Positions 36,401 through 44,100 of a stretch of 64,000 nt of DNA are shown here, one piece after another. Position 1 is the first letter of the stretch. Each line of letters begins with the position of its first letter. A program made the position numbers and the translations under genes. The notes under the pieces were generated by a model. That model made no database searches and was not told the DNA's origin. It saw only the letters and a list, made by a program, of their open reading frames with translations. This stretch comes from Streptomyces sp. NRRL F-5135 (GTDB lineage Bacteria; Actinomycetota; Actinomycetes; Streptomycetales; Streptomycetaceae), in contig NZ_JOHR01000001.1 in NCBI RefSeq assembly GCF_000719775.1, forward strand, positions 744,001 through 808,000. The letters run 5' to 3'.

Positions 36401-39142
36401 CGACGGGTCACACGCTCCGAGAACAAGCGCGAGGACGACGAGCGCGAGGCGCAGGTCGGCCGCCTGATGGCCCTCGCCCAGCGCGTCGAGTACCTGTGGA
36501 AGCTGGTCGTCAGGCGACTGCGGCTGTCGGAGCAGGAAATCGCGCGGACGGTCGATGTCTGGGGCGCGGACAACGAGACGATGGCCAAGCGCAGGACCAC
36601 CGGGGACGGCAAGGTCATGGACCGGGACGCGGTGGTCGCGGCGCTGACGTCCGACGGCAGCCCGTACTGGCGGCTGAAGCAGCTGATGGACGCCTGGTGC
36701 GCGCTGTGGTTCTGGCCGCTGGATGAAATCGGCCTGCTGGACGGCACGGCCGACGTGTACTTCTGGGATGACGGCACCGACCTGACGAAGCTCAAGAAGG
36801 GCTTCGACAAGCGCCGGCTCACCGCGCTGAAGAACCTGGACGACTGGATCGAGTTCGCGGAGGCCGTCGTCGGCCGGGTGAACGTCGACTCGGGGAAGGG
36901 CCAGGTGACGTTCTTCGAGGTGGAGGATGTCGAGGACCTCGATGAGCTGGACCGGCTCGAAGAGGCCCTGGACCAGCAGATGATCAAGGCCACGGCCTGG
37001 GAGGAGTCCCTCAACCTCGGTGACCGGTTCCCGTGGTACGGGAGGGTCGCGGTCCAGATCGCCAGGGATCGGGGGTTCTTCCACTGGGAGTTGGAGTTCG
37101 CGCACGTCTTCGAGGACGGCGGGTTCGACCTGATGGTGGGGAATCCGCCGTGGGTCAAGCAGGAGTGGAAGGAGGGTGAGGTTCTCGCCGAGTTCGAGCC
37201 GTGGTTCGAGCTGGCGGACAAGCCCAGCAACGAGGAATGGGCGGAGCGCAAGGCAGAAGTCCTGACGCGGTCCGACGCCCGGTCGGCCTTCCTTGGTGAA
37301 CTCGCCGGGTCTGCGGCGGTGTCCGGCTTCTTGTCGTCCGTCGACGCGTATCCGTTGCTGGTGGGTACGCAGCCGGACCTGTACCGGGCGTTCATGCTGC
37401 TGTCGTGGCGGGCGGTGGGCAAGCGTGGCGTCGCGGGGTTGATTCATCCGTCGACACACCTCACGGGAACGAAGGAAGGAGTACTGAGGAAGGCCGCGTA
37501 CCGACATTTGAGGCTACACGCGGACTTCGTCAATGAGTTGTACCTATTCGCCAAACCCGTCGACCACAGCACACATTTTAGCGTGCATATCTACGGCGGC
37601 ACCCGGGATATCCGCTTCCTACACATGAGCTGGTTGCTCCACCCTCAGGTTCTGGTGCGTTCGCTCCGACACAGTGGCGAGGGGCCACTCCCGGGCATTA
37701 AGAAGGACGGCACCTGGGACTTGCGTCCCCATCGGGACCGCGCCCTCACCGTGGAACAGAAGACACTCTCGGCTTGGCGCGACTTGACCAGCGAGGAAAA
37801 GCCACCCCCCGTAGAGCAGACCAAGTTGCTCTTCCCTGTCACCATTGCCGAAGAATCCGCGATCGCGTCCCTCGCTTCCTGGCCCCGTCGACTCGATTCT
37901 CTGGGACCTCGTATCGCCCGTGGCTTTGATGAAAAGAACGATCGCACTGCGGGCTACTTCACCTGGGATTCCGGACCCGCAGAGAATTGGCATGATGTCA
38001 TTCTCCAGGGGCCGTTTTTCGGGATTGCCACACCCTTCGCAAAGCGGCCGATCGATGGCGCGCGGACATCAGTTCACCTTGAGCATTGGAACCATCTAGA
38101 ACTGGCGGAGGACGAGGTGCCGCGCACCAACTACCGCCGAGCGAAGACCTGTTCACCAGCAAAATACAGCGCCGCAACAGGGAAGAAGTCATGGTGCGAC
38201 CACGATCTACTCCGTGATCTAAAGACCGACCCCGATGTCATCGCCGAGTTGGAGGCCGTGACGTCCGATAAGGCCGAGCAGGAGGTACTGCTTGGCGAGT
38301 GGGCAACTCGACCGTACTCTCGCTTCTTCAGGGTCGCTTGGCGCCGCCAGATCGCGTCGAACACCGAGCGCAGCCTGTTCGCTTGCCTCGTGCCGCCGGG
38401 CCCTGCCCACATCGATGCAGTCAATAGCATGGCTCTTTCCAGCATGCGAGAAACCGCAGTGGTGGCGGGTTTTTGGGCCTCCCTCCCTCTGGACTACTTG
38501 CTCAGGGCCACTGGCAGGAGCGACCTGCGTATCGGCGAAGCGAAGGTAATGCCCGCCCCGATACCCGGCCACCCCCTCACCGACACCCTCCTCCTGCGCA
38601 CTCTCCGTCTCAACTGCCAGACCAACGCCTACGCCCCGCTCTGGGCCGAGCTCTACACATCCGACTGGCTCGCGGACTCCTGGGCCGCCGAATGGCCCGG
38701 CCTCGTGCCACTGACCGAAAAGCTGGGCCCGCAGTGGTCGGCGGACACGCCCCTGCGAGCCGAGCGGGCCCGCAGGGCGGCGCTGGTTGAGCTGGACGCC
38801 CTGGTCGCGGTCTGGCTCGGCATCGGCGCTGATGAGCTGATCGCCATGTACCGGTCTCGCTTCCCCGTGCTCCAGCAGTACGAGGAGAACATGTGGTTCG
38901 ACGCGGCCGGCCGCCGGATCGCCAAGGCACACCAAGTGCACGGCTACGGACAGCCCAAGGACGCATGGGCGCAACTGAGCGCGCATGAGGACTTCCCCGA
39001 GGCCGCGAAGGTGCCCGACGGCTACACCGGCCCCGTCCGCCGCGCCGACCGCGAGGCGGAAATGCGTGCCGCGCACGCCGAGTTCACGCGGCGGATGCGC
39101 GCGGTAGGCTGGGAGCCGGGGAAGGTGGAGCCGACGGAGTAG
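33479..39142 (+). CDS. very large N6-adenine DNA methyltransferase, DISARM DrmMI-like
   Basis: A 1,887-residue protein. Motif I is CEPALGSGAFL near residue 679 and catalytic motif IV is NPPW near 1221, with an unusually long insert of about 540 residues between them. The insert contains a Lys/Gly-rich KGKGKKTDGG stretch. About 650 residues of mostly helical sequence precede the methylase, as in DrmMI and PglX-type enzymes. The part after NPPW should hold target recognition. Its stretch from about 37,480 to 38,570 has visibly lower GC and rare CTA codons, suggesting exchange of the specificity region. The start is GTG 33479 with AGGAG 8 bases upstream; the frame is open back to 33371, overlapping the helicase gene. 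It probably marks host DNA for the defence locus. Confidence 0.87.
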   Translation: MTFDSLTNEREYFPAFYLDEILPKQLRGGLLKEWSAKERQGEATPRQGLRDLSGPYLNARATLLDTAGRFNGTVDTYAVAAQEAAERALKALGSDGAKAPAVQKPVPGPEIWAEDGGTEGRWRTTLHTWHTCLLRALGYTPSPGVLTVRGATGGLYAVPVAHAEDQIVVLTGGFATTVDAALAADGAGRLPAPVRVASGKRLETVGDLASWLFNADNPPRYALLLFGGVMILADREGFPRGRYLAVSLDVALPRKGAKGTTAGELDVIAALFAAGSLRPRDDGSEDEVARFLTESRDHSVGVTGELREGLKKSVHLIANEVLTRLREQGVDPADIGRLLPGVVKENDLPKVLTDESLRYLYRILFLLYAEARPGLDILPMKSDEYVAGYSVARLRELVAGERLTGSHARTGHHFNDSLALLFEKVYTGHPVADTVSTRDAATTVTDEDAPAPADDGHVRVRIEALRSRLFKPDSIELVGRIRDCDTPGGDPGLASAPRTLDLRLRNHVLHQVLRHLTVVEGKGRNGRGGFISYAQLGINQLGAVYEGLMSYTGFIADEPLYEVAKGGDPTNGSWLITGGQVASGRYPDGGSRGVFVKDRPDRESGELISRVHPVGSYVYRLAGRDRQTSASYYTPESLTRATVEQALRFRLHPDGAIDPRAPDDAEVTAADVLTWRICEPALGSGAFLNEAINQLAELYLRLAQRDTGEEIDTERKTREEQKVKAYIALHNAYGVDLNSTAVELAEVSLWLNTMYRGMKAPWYGLHLHRGNSLIGASRKVYPGNALHEGGWLRTKDQRAPEAVPLGRALPGQAVHQFLLPALGWGSVAEEVSLRKPRKGAGSPADAPPKAVVAGAEADWLDPALIEAMKAWRASIRRAPKSAGKGKGKKTDGGARGAVAATVVELGAAASVESAPRVDVQVEEEAEESGQVAFDLGLNFWQQGKLSLTGGSGVGSGDGAGSGGSRREKRGMKAVRRVTRSENKREDDEREAQVGRLMALAQRVEYLWKLVVRRLRLSEQEIARTVDVWGADNETMAKRRTTGDGKVMDRDAVVAALTSDGSPYWRLKQLMDAWCALWFWPLDEIGLLDGTADVYFWDDGTDLTKLKKGFDKRRLTALKNLDDWIEFAEAVVGRVNVDSGKGQVTFFEVEDVEDLDELDRLEEALDQQMIKATAWEESLNLGDRFPWYGRVAVQIARDRGFFHWELEFAHVFEDGGFDLMVGNPPWVKQEWKEGEVLAEFEPWFELADKPSNEEWAERKAEVLTRSDARSAFLGELAGSAAVSGFLSSVDAYPLLVGTQPDLYRAFMLLSWRAVGKRGVAGLIHPSTHLTGTKEGVLRKAAYRHLRLHADFVNELYLFAKPVDHSTHFSVHIYGGTRDIRFLHMSWLLHPQVLVRSLRHSGEGPLPGIKKDGTWDLRPHRDRALTVEQKTLSAWRDLTSEEKPPPVEQTKLLFPVTIAEESAIASLASWPRRLDSLGPRIARGFDEKNDRTAGYFTWDSGPAENWHDVILQGPFFGIATPFAKRPIDGARTSVHLEHWNHLELAEDEVPRTNYRRAKTCSPAKYSAATGKKSWCDHDLLRDLKTDPDVIAELEAVTSDKAEQEVLLGEWATRPYSRFFRVAWRRQIASNTERSLFACLVPPGPAHIDAVNSMALSSMRETAVVAGFWASLPLDYLLRATGRSDLRIGEAKVMPAPIPGHPLTDTLLLRTLRLNCQTNAYAPLWAELYTSDWLADSWAAEWPGLVPLTEKLGPQWSADTPLRAERARRAALVELDALVAVWLGIGADELIAMYRSRFPVLQQYEENMWFDAAGRRIAKAHQVHGYGQPKDAWAQLSAHEDFPEAAKVPDGYTGPVRRADREAEMRAAHAEFTRRMRAVGWEPGKVEPTE

Positions 39143-39156
39143 GCGCGCGGCTTCCG

Positions 39157-39417
39157 TCATCCTTCGGTGTCGCCGACGGGACGAACATGGTCAGGGGCTG
39201 TGGTCCACTCACAGCCTCCGCCGACGGGCCGGATGAACGCCAGCAAGCGGGGGCGCGTGGCCCCCTGCTGCTGCCTTATGTCCGTGTAGAGCGTGACGTC
39301 CTGGAGGACGCCCACGCGGCCGGTAGCAAGATCCCGGACGACCGTGCCTCGCGGGACGGACTCCGTACCGCGCGGTGGCCTCAGCCAACCGGGCCCTGCC
39401 GCGTCAGACACGGCCAT
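39157..39417 (-). CDS. small protein of the XRE-associated cassette (86 aa)
   Basis: An 86-residue protein with the central pattern GTVVRDLATGRVGVLQDVT...RPRLLAFIRPVGGGCEWTTAPDHVRPV. It reads like a small SH3-like beta barrel, a type common in Streptomyces beside XRE/DUF397 genes. ATG 39417 overlaps the end of the preceding micro-gene by 14 bp, so the four genes of this run appear translationally coupled. It converges on the methyltransferase gene with a 14-bp gap. The function is unknown. Confidence 0.65.
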   Translation of the reverse strand: MAVSDAAGPGWLRPPRGTESVPRGTVVRDLATGRVGVLQDVTLYTDIRQQQGATRPRLLAFIRPVGGGCEWTTAPDHVRPVGDTEG

Positions 39418-39580
39418 AGCGGCTCCGGTGGTTGATCTCGCGCAGCCGGTCGCTCAACTGCCGGTACTGTGGCAACCGGTCACCGAGCCGCCCAGGCAGC
39501 TCGCGGCCCGCCGCGACCGCCTCTTCGTCGCCTTCCGCAGCCTGCACCACGTCCTGCACGCCCTGCTCTTCGTCATTCAT
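39404..39580 (-). CDS. micro-protein of the cassette (58 aa)
   Basis: A 58-residue acidic-to-basic helical protein starting MNDEEQGVQDVVQAAEGDEE and ending INHRSRYGRV. ATG 39580 overlaps the end of the preceding gene by 8 bp (ATGAATGA), and its own stop lies inside the next gene. Helical, charged composition suggests a small binding partner. The function is unknown. It is kept because of the tight chain of overlaps and its natural-looking composition. Confidence 0.55.
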   Translation of the reverse strand: MNDEEQGVQDVVQAAEGDEEAVAAGRELPGRLGDRLPQYRQLSDRLREINHRSRYGRV

Positions 39581-39746
39581 CCGGCAGCCTTCGCAAGCCG
39601 ACGAGAACGCGAAGCAGCAGACTTTCCTGGCGTGACGAACACAGCATCGCCTCCGCCCACTCTTCGGGCGTCATCACATACGGCCGGACAACGGCCGTGA
39701 CGAGATCCGCCGGGTAGTCGTGCACCGGCTCGACACCGTCGCTCAC
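39573..39746 (-). CDS. micro-protein of the cassette (57 aa)
   Basis: A 57-residue protein containing DYPADLVTAVVRPYVMTPEEWAEAM, a pattern I associate with short Streptomyces proteins near XRE regulators. GTG 39746 overlaps the stop of the upstream micro-gene (GTGA). The frame is open further upstream, but that stretch is the antisense-like shadow of the neighbouring gene. Function unknown. Confidence 0.55.
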   Translation of the reverse strand: MSDGVEPVHDYPADLVTAVVRPYVMTPEEWAEAMLCSSRQESLLLRVLVGLRRLPDE

Positions 39747-39967
39747 CGCCCGGCCTCCGCTCGCATCGCCGCGATGAGCTTGCGGGCGGTTTCGAGGTTG
39801 CACCGGCCCAGGTCGATCAGGGGCGCCACGTTGACCCCGACCCACGCCGGGGCGTACTCGACACTCAGCGAGGGCAACGTGACATCAACATTCCTCAGCG
39901 CATCGGCGAGAGCCTGGCGTAAGGCTTCGGGATCGCACTCGATGGGTTGACCGTCCGTCATTCGCAT
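39743..39967 (-). CDS. first micro-protein of the cassette (74 aa)
   Basis: A 74-residue helical protein (IECDPEALRQALADALRNVDVTLP, then CNLETARKLIAAMRAEAGR). ATG 39967 follows AAGGAACGGAGT; ATG 39961 is an equally good alternative with CGGAG 7 bases upstream. It opens the run of four overlapping minus-strand genes and is divergent from the XRE regulator at 40084. The 116-bp gap between them probably holds both promoters. Confidence 0.62.
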   Translation of the reverse strand: MRMTDGQPIECDPEALRQALADALRNVDVTLPSLSVEYAPAWVGVNVAPLIDLGRCNLETARKLIAAMRAEAGR

Positions 39968-40083
39968 ACTCCGTTCCTTGGTGACGTGATGTACTCACAC
40001 CCTCACCGAGCGGAAACAGGGCACGCCAGAGCCGGGCCGTTGCCCGCCGACAGGACATACACAGCACATCCAGGGACCAGCCG

Positions 40084-40905
40084 ATGAACGAAGATCAGAT
40101 CGAGGACGAGGACTCCGCGCGGGCCGCTCTCGGCAGCACGTTGCGCTTCTTGCGCGACAAGGCCGGTAAGTCGCTCGGCCAGTTGGCGGAGGAGACGCGG
40201 TACGACAAGAGCTACCTGTACCGCTTGGAGACCGGGAACCGCATCTCCAAGCGCCCCGTCATGGAAGACCTGGACCGGTACTACAGCTCCGGCGATTTAC
40301 TCGTCCGTCTGTGGAAACTGGCGCGGATGGAAGTCTTCAAAGATCAATACCGAGCTTTCGTACGTCGCGAGTCCACCGCGACCGTCATGCAGAAGTACAT
40401 GCTGGTGATGCCTGGCCTCTTGCAGACAGAGGGGTACGCGAGGGCGGTCCTGTCAATGTCACCGACGTTGCACGAAGAGGAAGCGCTGGAGGAGCAGGTG
40501 ACCGCCCGTCTGGGGCGTCAGGAGGTGCTTCAACGCAAGCCCCCGCCGAGCATTCGCGTGATCCTTGATGAGTCCGTACTGCGGTGCCCCGTCGCCGAGC
40601 CGGAAACCTGGGAGGAGCAGTTGGCCCATCTCCTCTTCTCCGCCGCCCTGCCAAGGATTACTCTCCAGGTGCTCCCGTTGAGGGCCGGGCTGCACTCCCT
40701 CCGAGGAGGCTCGCTCTCTCTTCTGTGGCAAGCAGACGGCAGCTCGGTTGCTTACCTGGAGGGCAACGCGTCAGGGCAGCTGATCGAAGAGGCGGAAGAC
40801 ATGGAAAAGTACCGTCTGGCCTACGATCAGGTGCGAGACTTGGCACTGTCGCCGCCCGAGTCAGTGCAGTTCATCGAGGGCGTCCTGGAGGAGTACCAAC
40901 GATGA
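40084..40905 (+). CDS. XRE-family regulator with DUF5753 domain, contains a TTA codon
   Basis: A 273-residue WhiJ-like regulator. The helix-turn-helix spans about residues 15-70 (LRFLRDKAGKSLGQLAEETRYDKSYLYRLE pattern) and the DUF5753 domain about 85-265 (MPGLLQTEGYARAVL, RLGRQEVLQ, LPLRAGLHSLRGGSLSLL). A TTA leucine codon at 40297-40299 makes translation dependent on the bldA tRNA, so expression should be tied to late growth. The gene overlaps the DUF397 gene by 4 bp, the normal pairing for this family. GC content is lower than in its neighbours. The pair sits inside the defence array and may regulate it or be an inserted cassette. Confidence 0.9.
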   Translation: MNEDQIEDEDSARAALGSTLRFLRDKAGKSLGQLAEETRYDKSYLYRLETGNRISKRPVMEDLDRYYSSGDLLVRLWKLARMEVFKDQYRAFVRRESTATVMQKYMLVMPGLLQTEGYARAVLSMSPTLHEEEALEEQVTARLGRQEVLQRKPPPSIRVILDESVLRCPVAEPETWEEQLAHLLFSAALPRITLQVLPLRAGLHSLRGGSLSLLWQADGSSVAYLEGNASGQLIEEAEDMEKYRLAYDQVRDLALSPPESVQFIEGVLEEYQR

Positions 40906-41108
40906 GCAACACCCACACGCTCACCTGGCGCAAGTCGAGCTACAGCGATGGTGGCGATGGGAATTGCATCGAGATCGCCGCCGGCATACCCGCCCTCGTC
41001 CCCGTCCGTGACAGCAAGTCCCCCGACGGCCCCGTCTTCCTCTTCTCGCCCGCCGCCTGGGCCCCCTTCCTCACCGCCGTGAAGCGGGGCGTTCTGCCGC
41101 CCGGCTGA
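40902..41108 (+). CDS. DUF397 protein, partner of the XRE regulator
   Basis: A 68-residue DUF397 protein with the family pattern LTWRKSSYSDGGDGNCIEIA, VPVRDSKSPDGPVFLFSPAAWAPFL. ATG 40902 overlaps the XRE stop codon (ATGA), so the two are translationally coupled. DUF397 proteins pair with WhiJ-type regulators and probably bind them to modulate DNA binding. The next gene, the giant helicase, follows after 91 bp on the same strand. Confidence 0.9.
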   Translation: MSNTHTLTWRKSSYSDGGDGNCIEIAAGIPALVPVRDSKSPDGPVFLFSPAAWAPFLTAVKRGVLPPG

Positions 41109-41199
41109 GTTGTCCGACCCCGGGGTTAGGATTCGAAGCGATCACGGAGAGCAGCCGTGACGTCGCCGACACCGCACCACCCGGGGGGAGAAACGCGTC

Positions 41200-44100
41200 A
41201 TGAGGCCCACCTTGGCCGCGCAGGCCCTGCGCGAGACGACCGTCGAGTATCTGACGACGACGTTCGCGCTGGCGGAGCCGGACACCCAGGACGCGTTGAC
41301 GGACTTCCTCACCGATTCCGAGGACGGGCTCTTCCGGGGGCCGTATCTCCGTGTCAGGCGGCCGTTCCGGCCGGCCGCCGACGGGTGGCAGCGGCATCTG
41401 GACTGGTTCCGTGAGGGCTGGTGGCCGTACGCGCACCAGGCGGCGGCGTTCGGGCGGTTGACGTCGAAGGACGGGCATGTTCCGGCTCCGACGCTGGTGA
41501 CCACGGGCACGGGCTCGGGCAAGACGGAATCGTTCCTCGTGCCCGTCCTGGATCACTGCCGCAGGCAGAAGGCGGCCGGGCGGCATGGCGTCAAGGCCGT
41601 GCTGCTCTATCCGATGAACGCGCTCGCGGGGGACCAGGCGGACCGTCTCGGGGCGCTACTGGAGGACGAGCGGCTGCGCGAGGTGACCGCCGGCCTCTAC
41701 ATCGGGGAGGCGAGCGCGCGGCGGGCCGCGTCGCCGTACGGGCGGGTGATGGTGGACCGCGCGGAGATTCGGCGCAATCCGCCGGACATCCTGATCACCA
41801 ACTACAAGATGCTGGACCTGCTGCTCCAGCGGCAGCACGACGCTCCGCTGTGGCAGGACGCGGAGCTCGCGTATGTCGTCATCGACGAGTTCCACACATA
41901 TGACGGCGCGCAGGGGACGGACGTGGCGATGCTGCTGCGCCGCCTGGCCGCCGTCGTCGGCGCCGCCGAGGAGGGGCGCCCGCTGGGATCCATCTGTCCC
42001 GTCGCCACGTCGGCCACGCTGGGCTCGGCGCCCGCCCGGGAGCCGGAGACGCAACCGACAGGCAGCTCCGGGCCGGACACCCCGAGGACGAAAGCGGAGG
42101 CGGAAGAACGGGCCGACGCGGGTGCCCGCGCCCAAGGAACGACGGGCTCCGGTACCGACACCGCGGCAGCACGGACCATGCTCGACGTGGCCTCGCGGGT
42201 CTTCGGGGTGCGGTTCCCGGACGACGCGGTGATCGGCGAGGACCGGATGGACCTCGACGCCTTCCTCGCCCCCGTCGACCCCACCCTGCCCTGCCCCTCC
42301 CCCGAGGCGCTGGCCGCCCTGCCCGACCCCTCCCGTTTCCCCTCCCGGGCCACCATCGACGCCGTGGCCCGGGCCGTCCTCGGCTGCGACGCCTCCGACC
42401 GGGCCCGTCTCGGCCGCAGGCTGCTGGCTCATCCGCTCACCCGGGCCCTGCTCGCCTCGGACCGGGACAGGCCGCTCACCGCCGACGAGGTGCTCCGCGC
42501 GTTCGCCGAGGTGCCCGCCTGGCGCGAAGGGGCCGCCCGGGACCCGGCGACGGCCGCCGACGCGCTCGCCCGGTTCGTCGCCCTGATCTCGGAGGCCAGG
42601 GCCCCGGACGCGCCGGCGGGCTCCGAGCGGCCGTTGCTCCTGGTCGAGACACACATGTGGCTGCGGGCCATGTCGCGGGTGCTGCGGTTCGTGGCGCCCC
42701 GGCCGGTGTTCTCGTGGCCGGAGGGGGAGCAGGTCGCCCGGCCCGGCGGGCCCGCGCGGGACAGCGCGGTGATCGCCGCCCAGGAGGAACGCCGCAGGTC
42801 CGTGGGCGGGGCCGGGCGGCTGCCGTCCGTGTACTGCCGGCATTGCGGACGCTCGGGCTGGACGGCGATCTGCCCCGAGCGCAATCCCACCTCGCTGGTG
42901 ACCGCACCGGACGAGATCTACCGCCGCAGCGTGGCGGGCGGGGCGTCCAAGGCGCGGGTCCGGGCGTTCATCTCCGCCACTCCGGCCGAGGCGGCCGAGC
43001 AGGCACGGGCGATCCTGCGCCAGCGGGAGCGGCGGGGACGCCGCTCCGTGGGCCATGAGGCGACCGTGCTCGTCCTGGAGTCGGACGGTGAGCGGCTGCG
43101 CCGGCTGGACCCGCGCGAGGTGCTGCTCGCGGGCGGCGGGGTGGCGCCCGCTCCGGAGAACGGCGTGTACGTCAAGGCGTGGTACGACAACGCGGAGGCG
43201 GACGCGTACACGCAGGACGACCGTTGTCCGGCGTGCGGGCAATCGCAGGGCGTGAGCTTCCTCGGCGCGGGCGTGGCCCCGCTGGCGTCCGTGGTCGTCA
43301 CCCAGTTGTTCACCGGGGGCGAGCTGCCCAGGCGTGACGCCCACGGCAAGGACCGCAGGCGCACGCTCATGTTCAACGACTCGGTGCAGGACGCCGCGCA
43401 CCGGGCGGGCTTCGTGGCGAGCCGGGCCTGGAAGTTCTCCCTGCGGTCGCTGGTCCACTCCGAGCTGGCCCGGCTGACCGCCGAGAAGGCGGAGTACCGC
43501 GAGAGCGGCGTTCCGCTCAACGAGCTGATCGCCTCGATGGCCGCGAGCGCCGCCGTACGCGAGGCCGGGCTGCTGGCCTCCGTGGTGCCGCCCGACCTGC
43601 GCGACGTGGACCGGGTGGCCCGGCTGCTGAGCGGGGGCAAACGCGTCACCCAGCCCACGTGGGCGCTGGTCGGGGAGCGGCTGGCGTTGAACACGGTGCT
43701 GGAGTTCGGTCTGCACTCGCGGCTGGGCCGCACCCTGGAGCTGACCCGTACAGTGTCGGCCGAGGCGTGGATCGAGAACCCGGACGGCGCGGTCGAGACG
43801 GCCGCGGCGCTGTACGAGCGGGCGGCGCGCGGGCAGTTGCTGACCTCCCCCGCGGATCTGGCCGCGGCGGGGCTGCCGCAGCCGCCGCCCGCCTCCGGGC
43901 CGGAGCGGCACCGGCGGTTCGCCGGGTATCTGCGCGGCCTGCTGGAACACCTGCGGCAGGGCGGCGGCGTCCAGCACCGCTGGCTGGACCGTTACATGGA
44001 CGACGAGGGCCGCAGCAGGTACACCCTGGGGGCCGCCCGGCCCGAGGGTATGCCCGCCTTCGGCCGGCACACCGAGGCCCCGGCGTTCCTTCTGGTCGGG

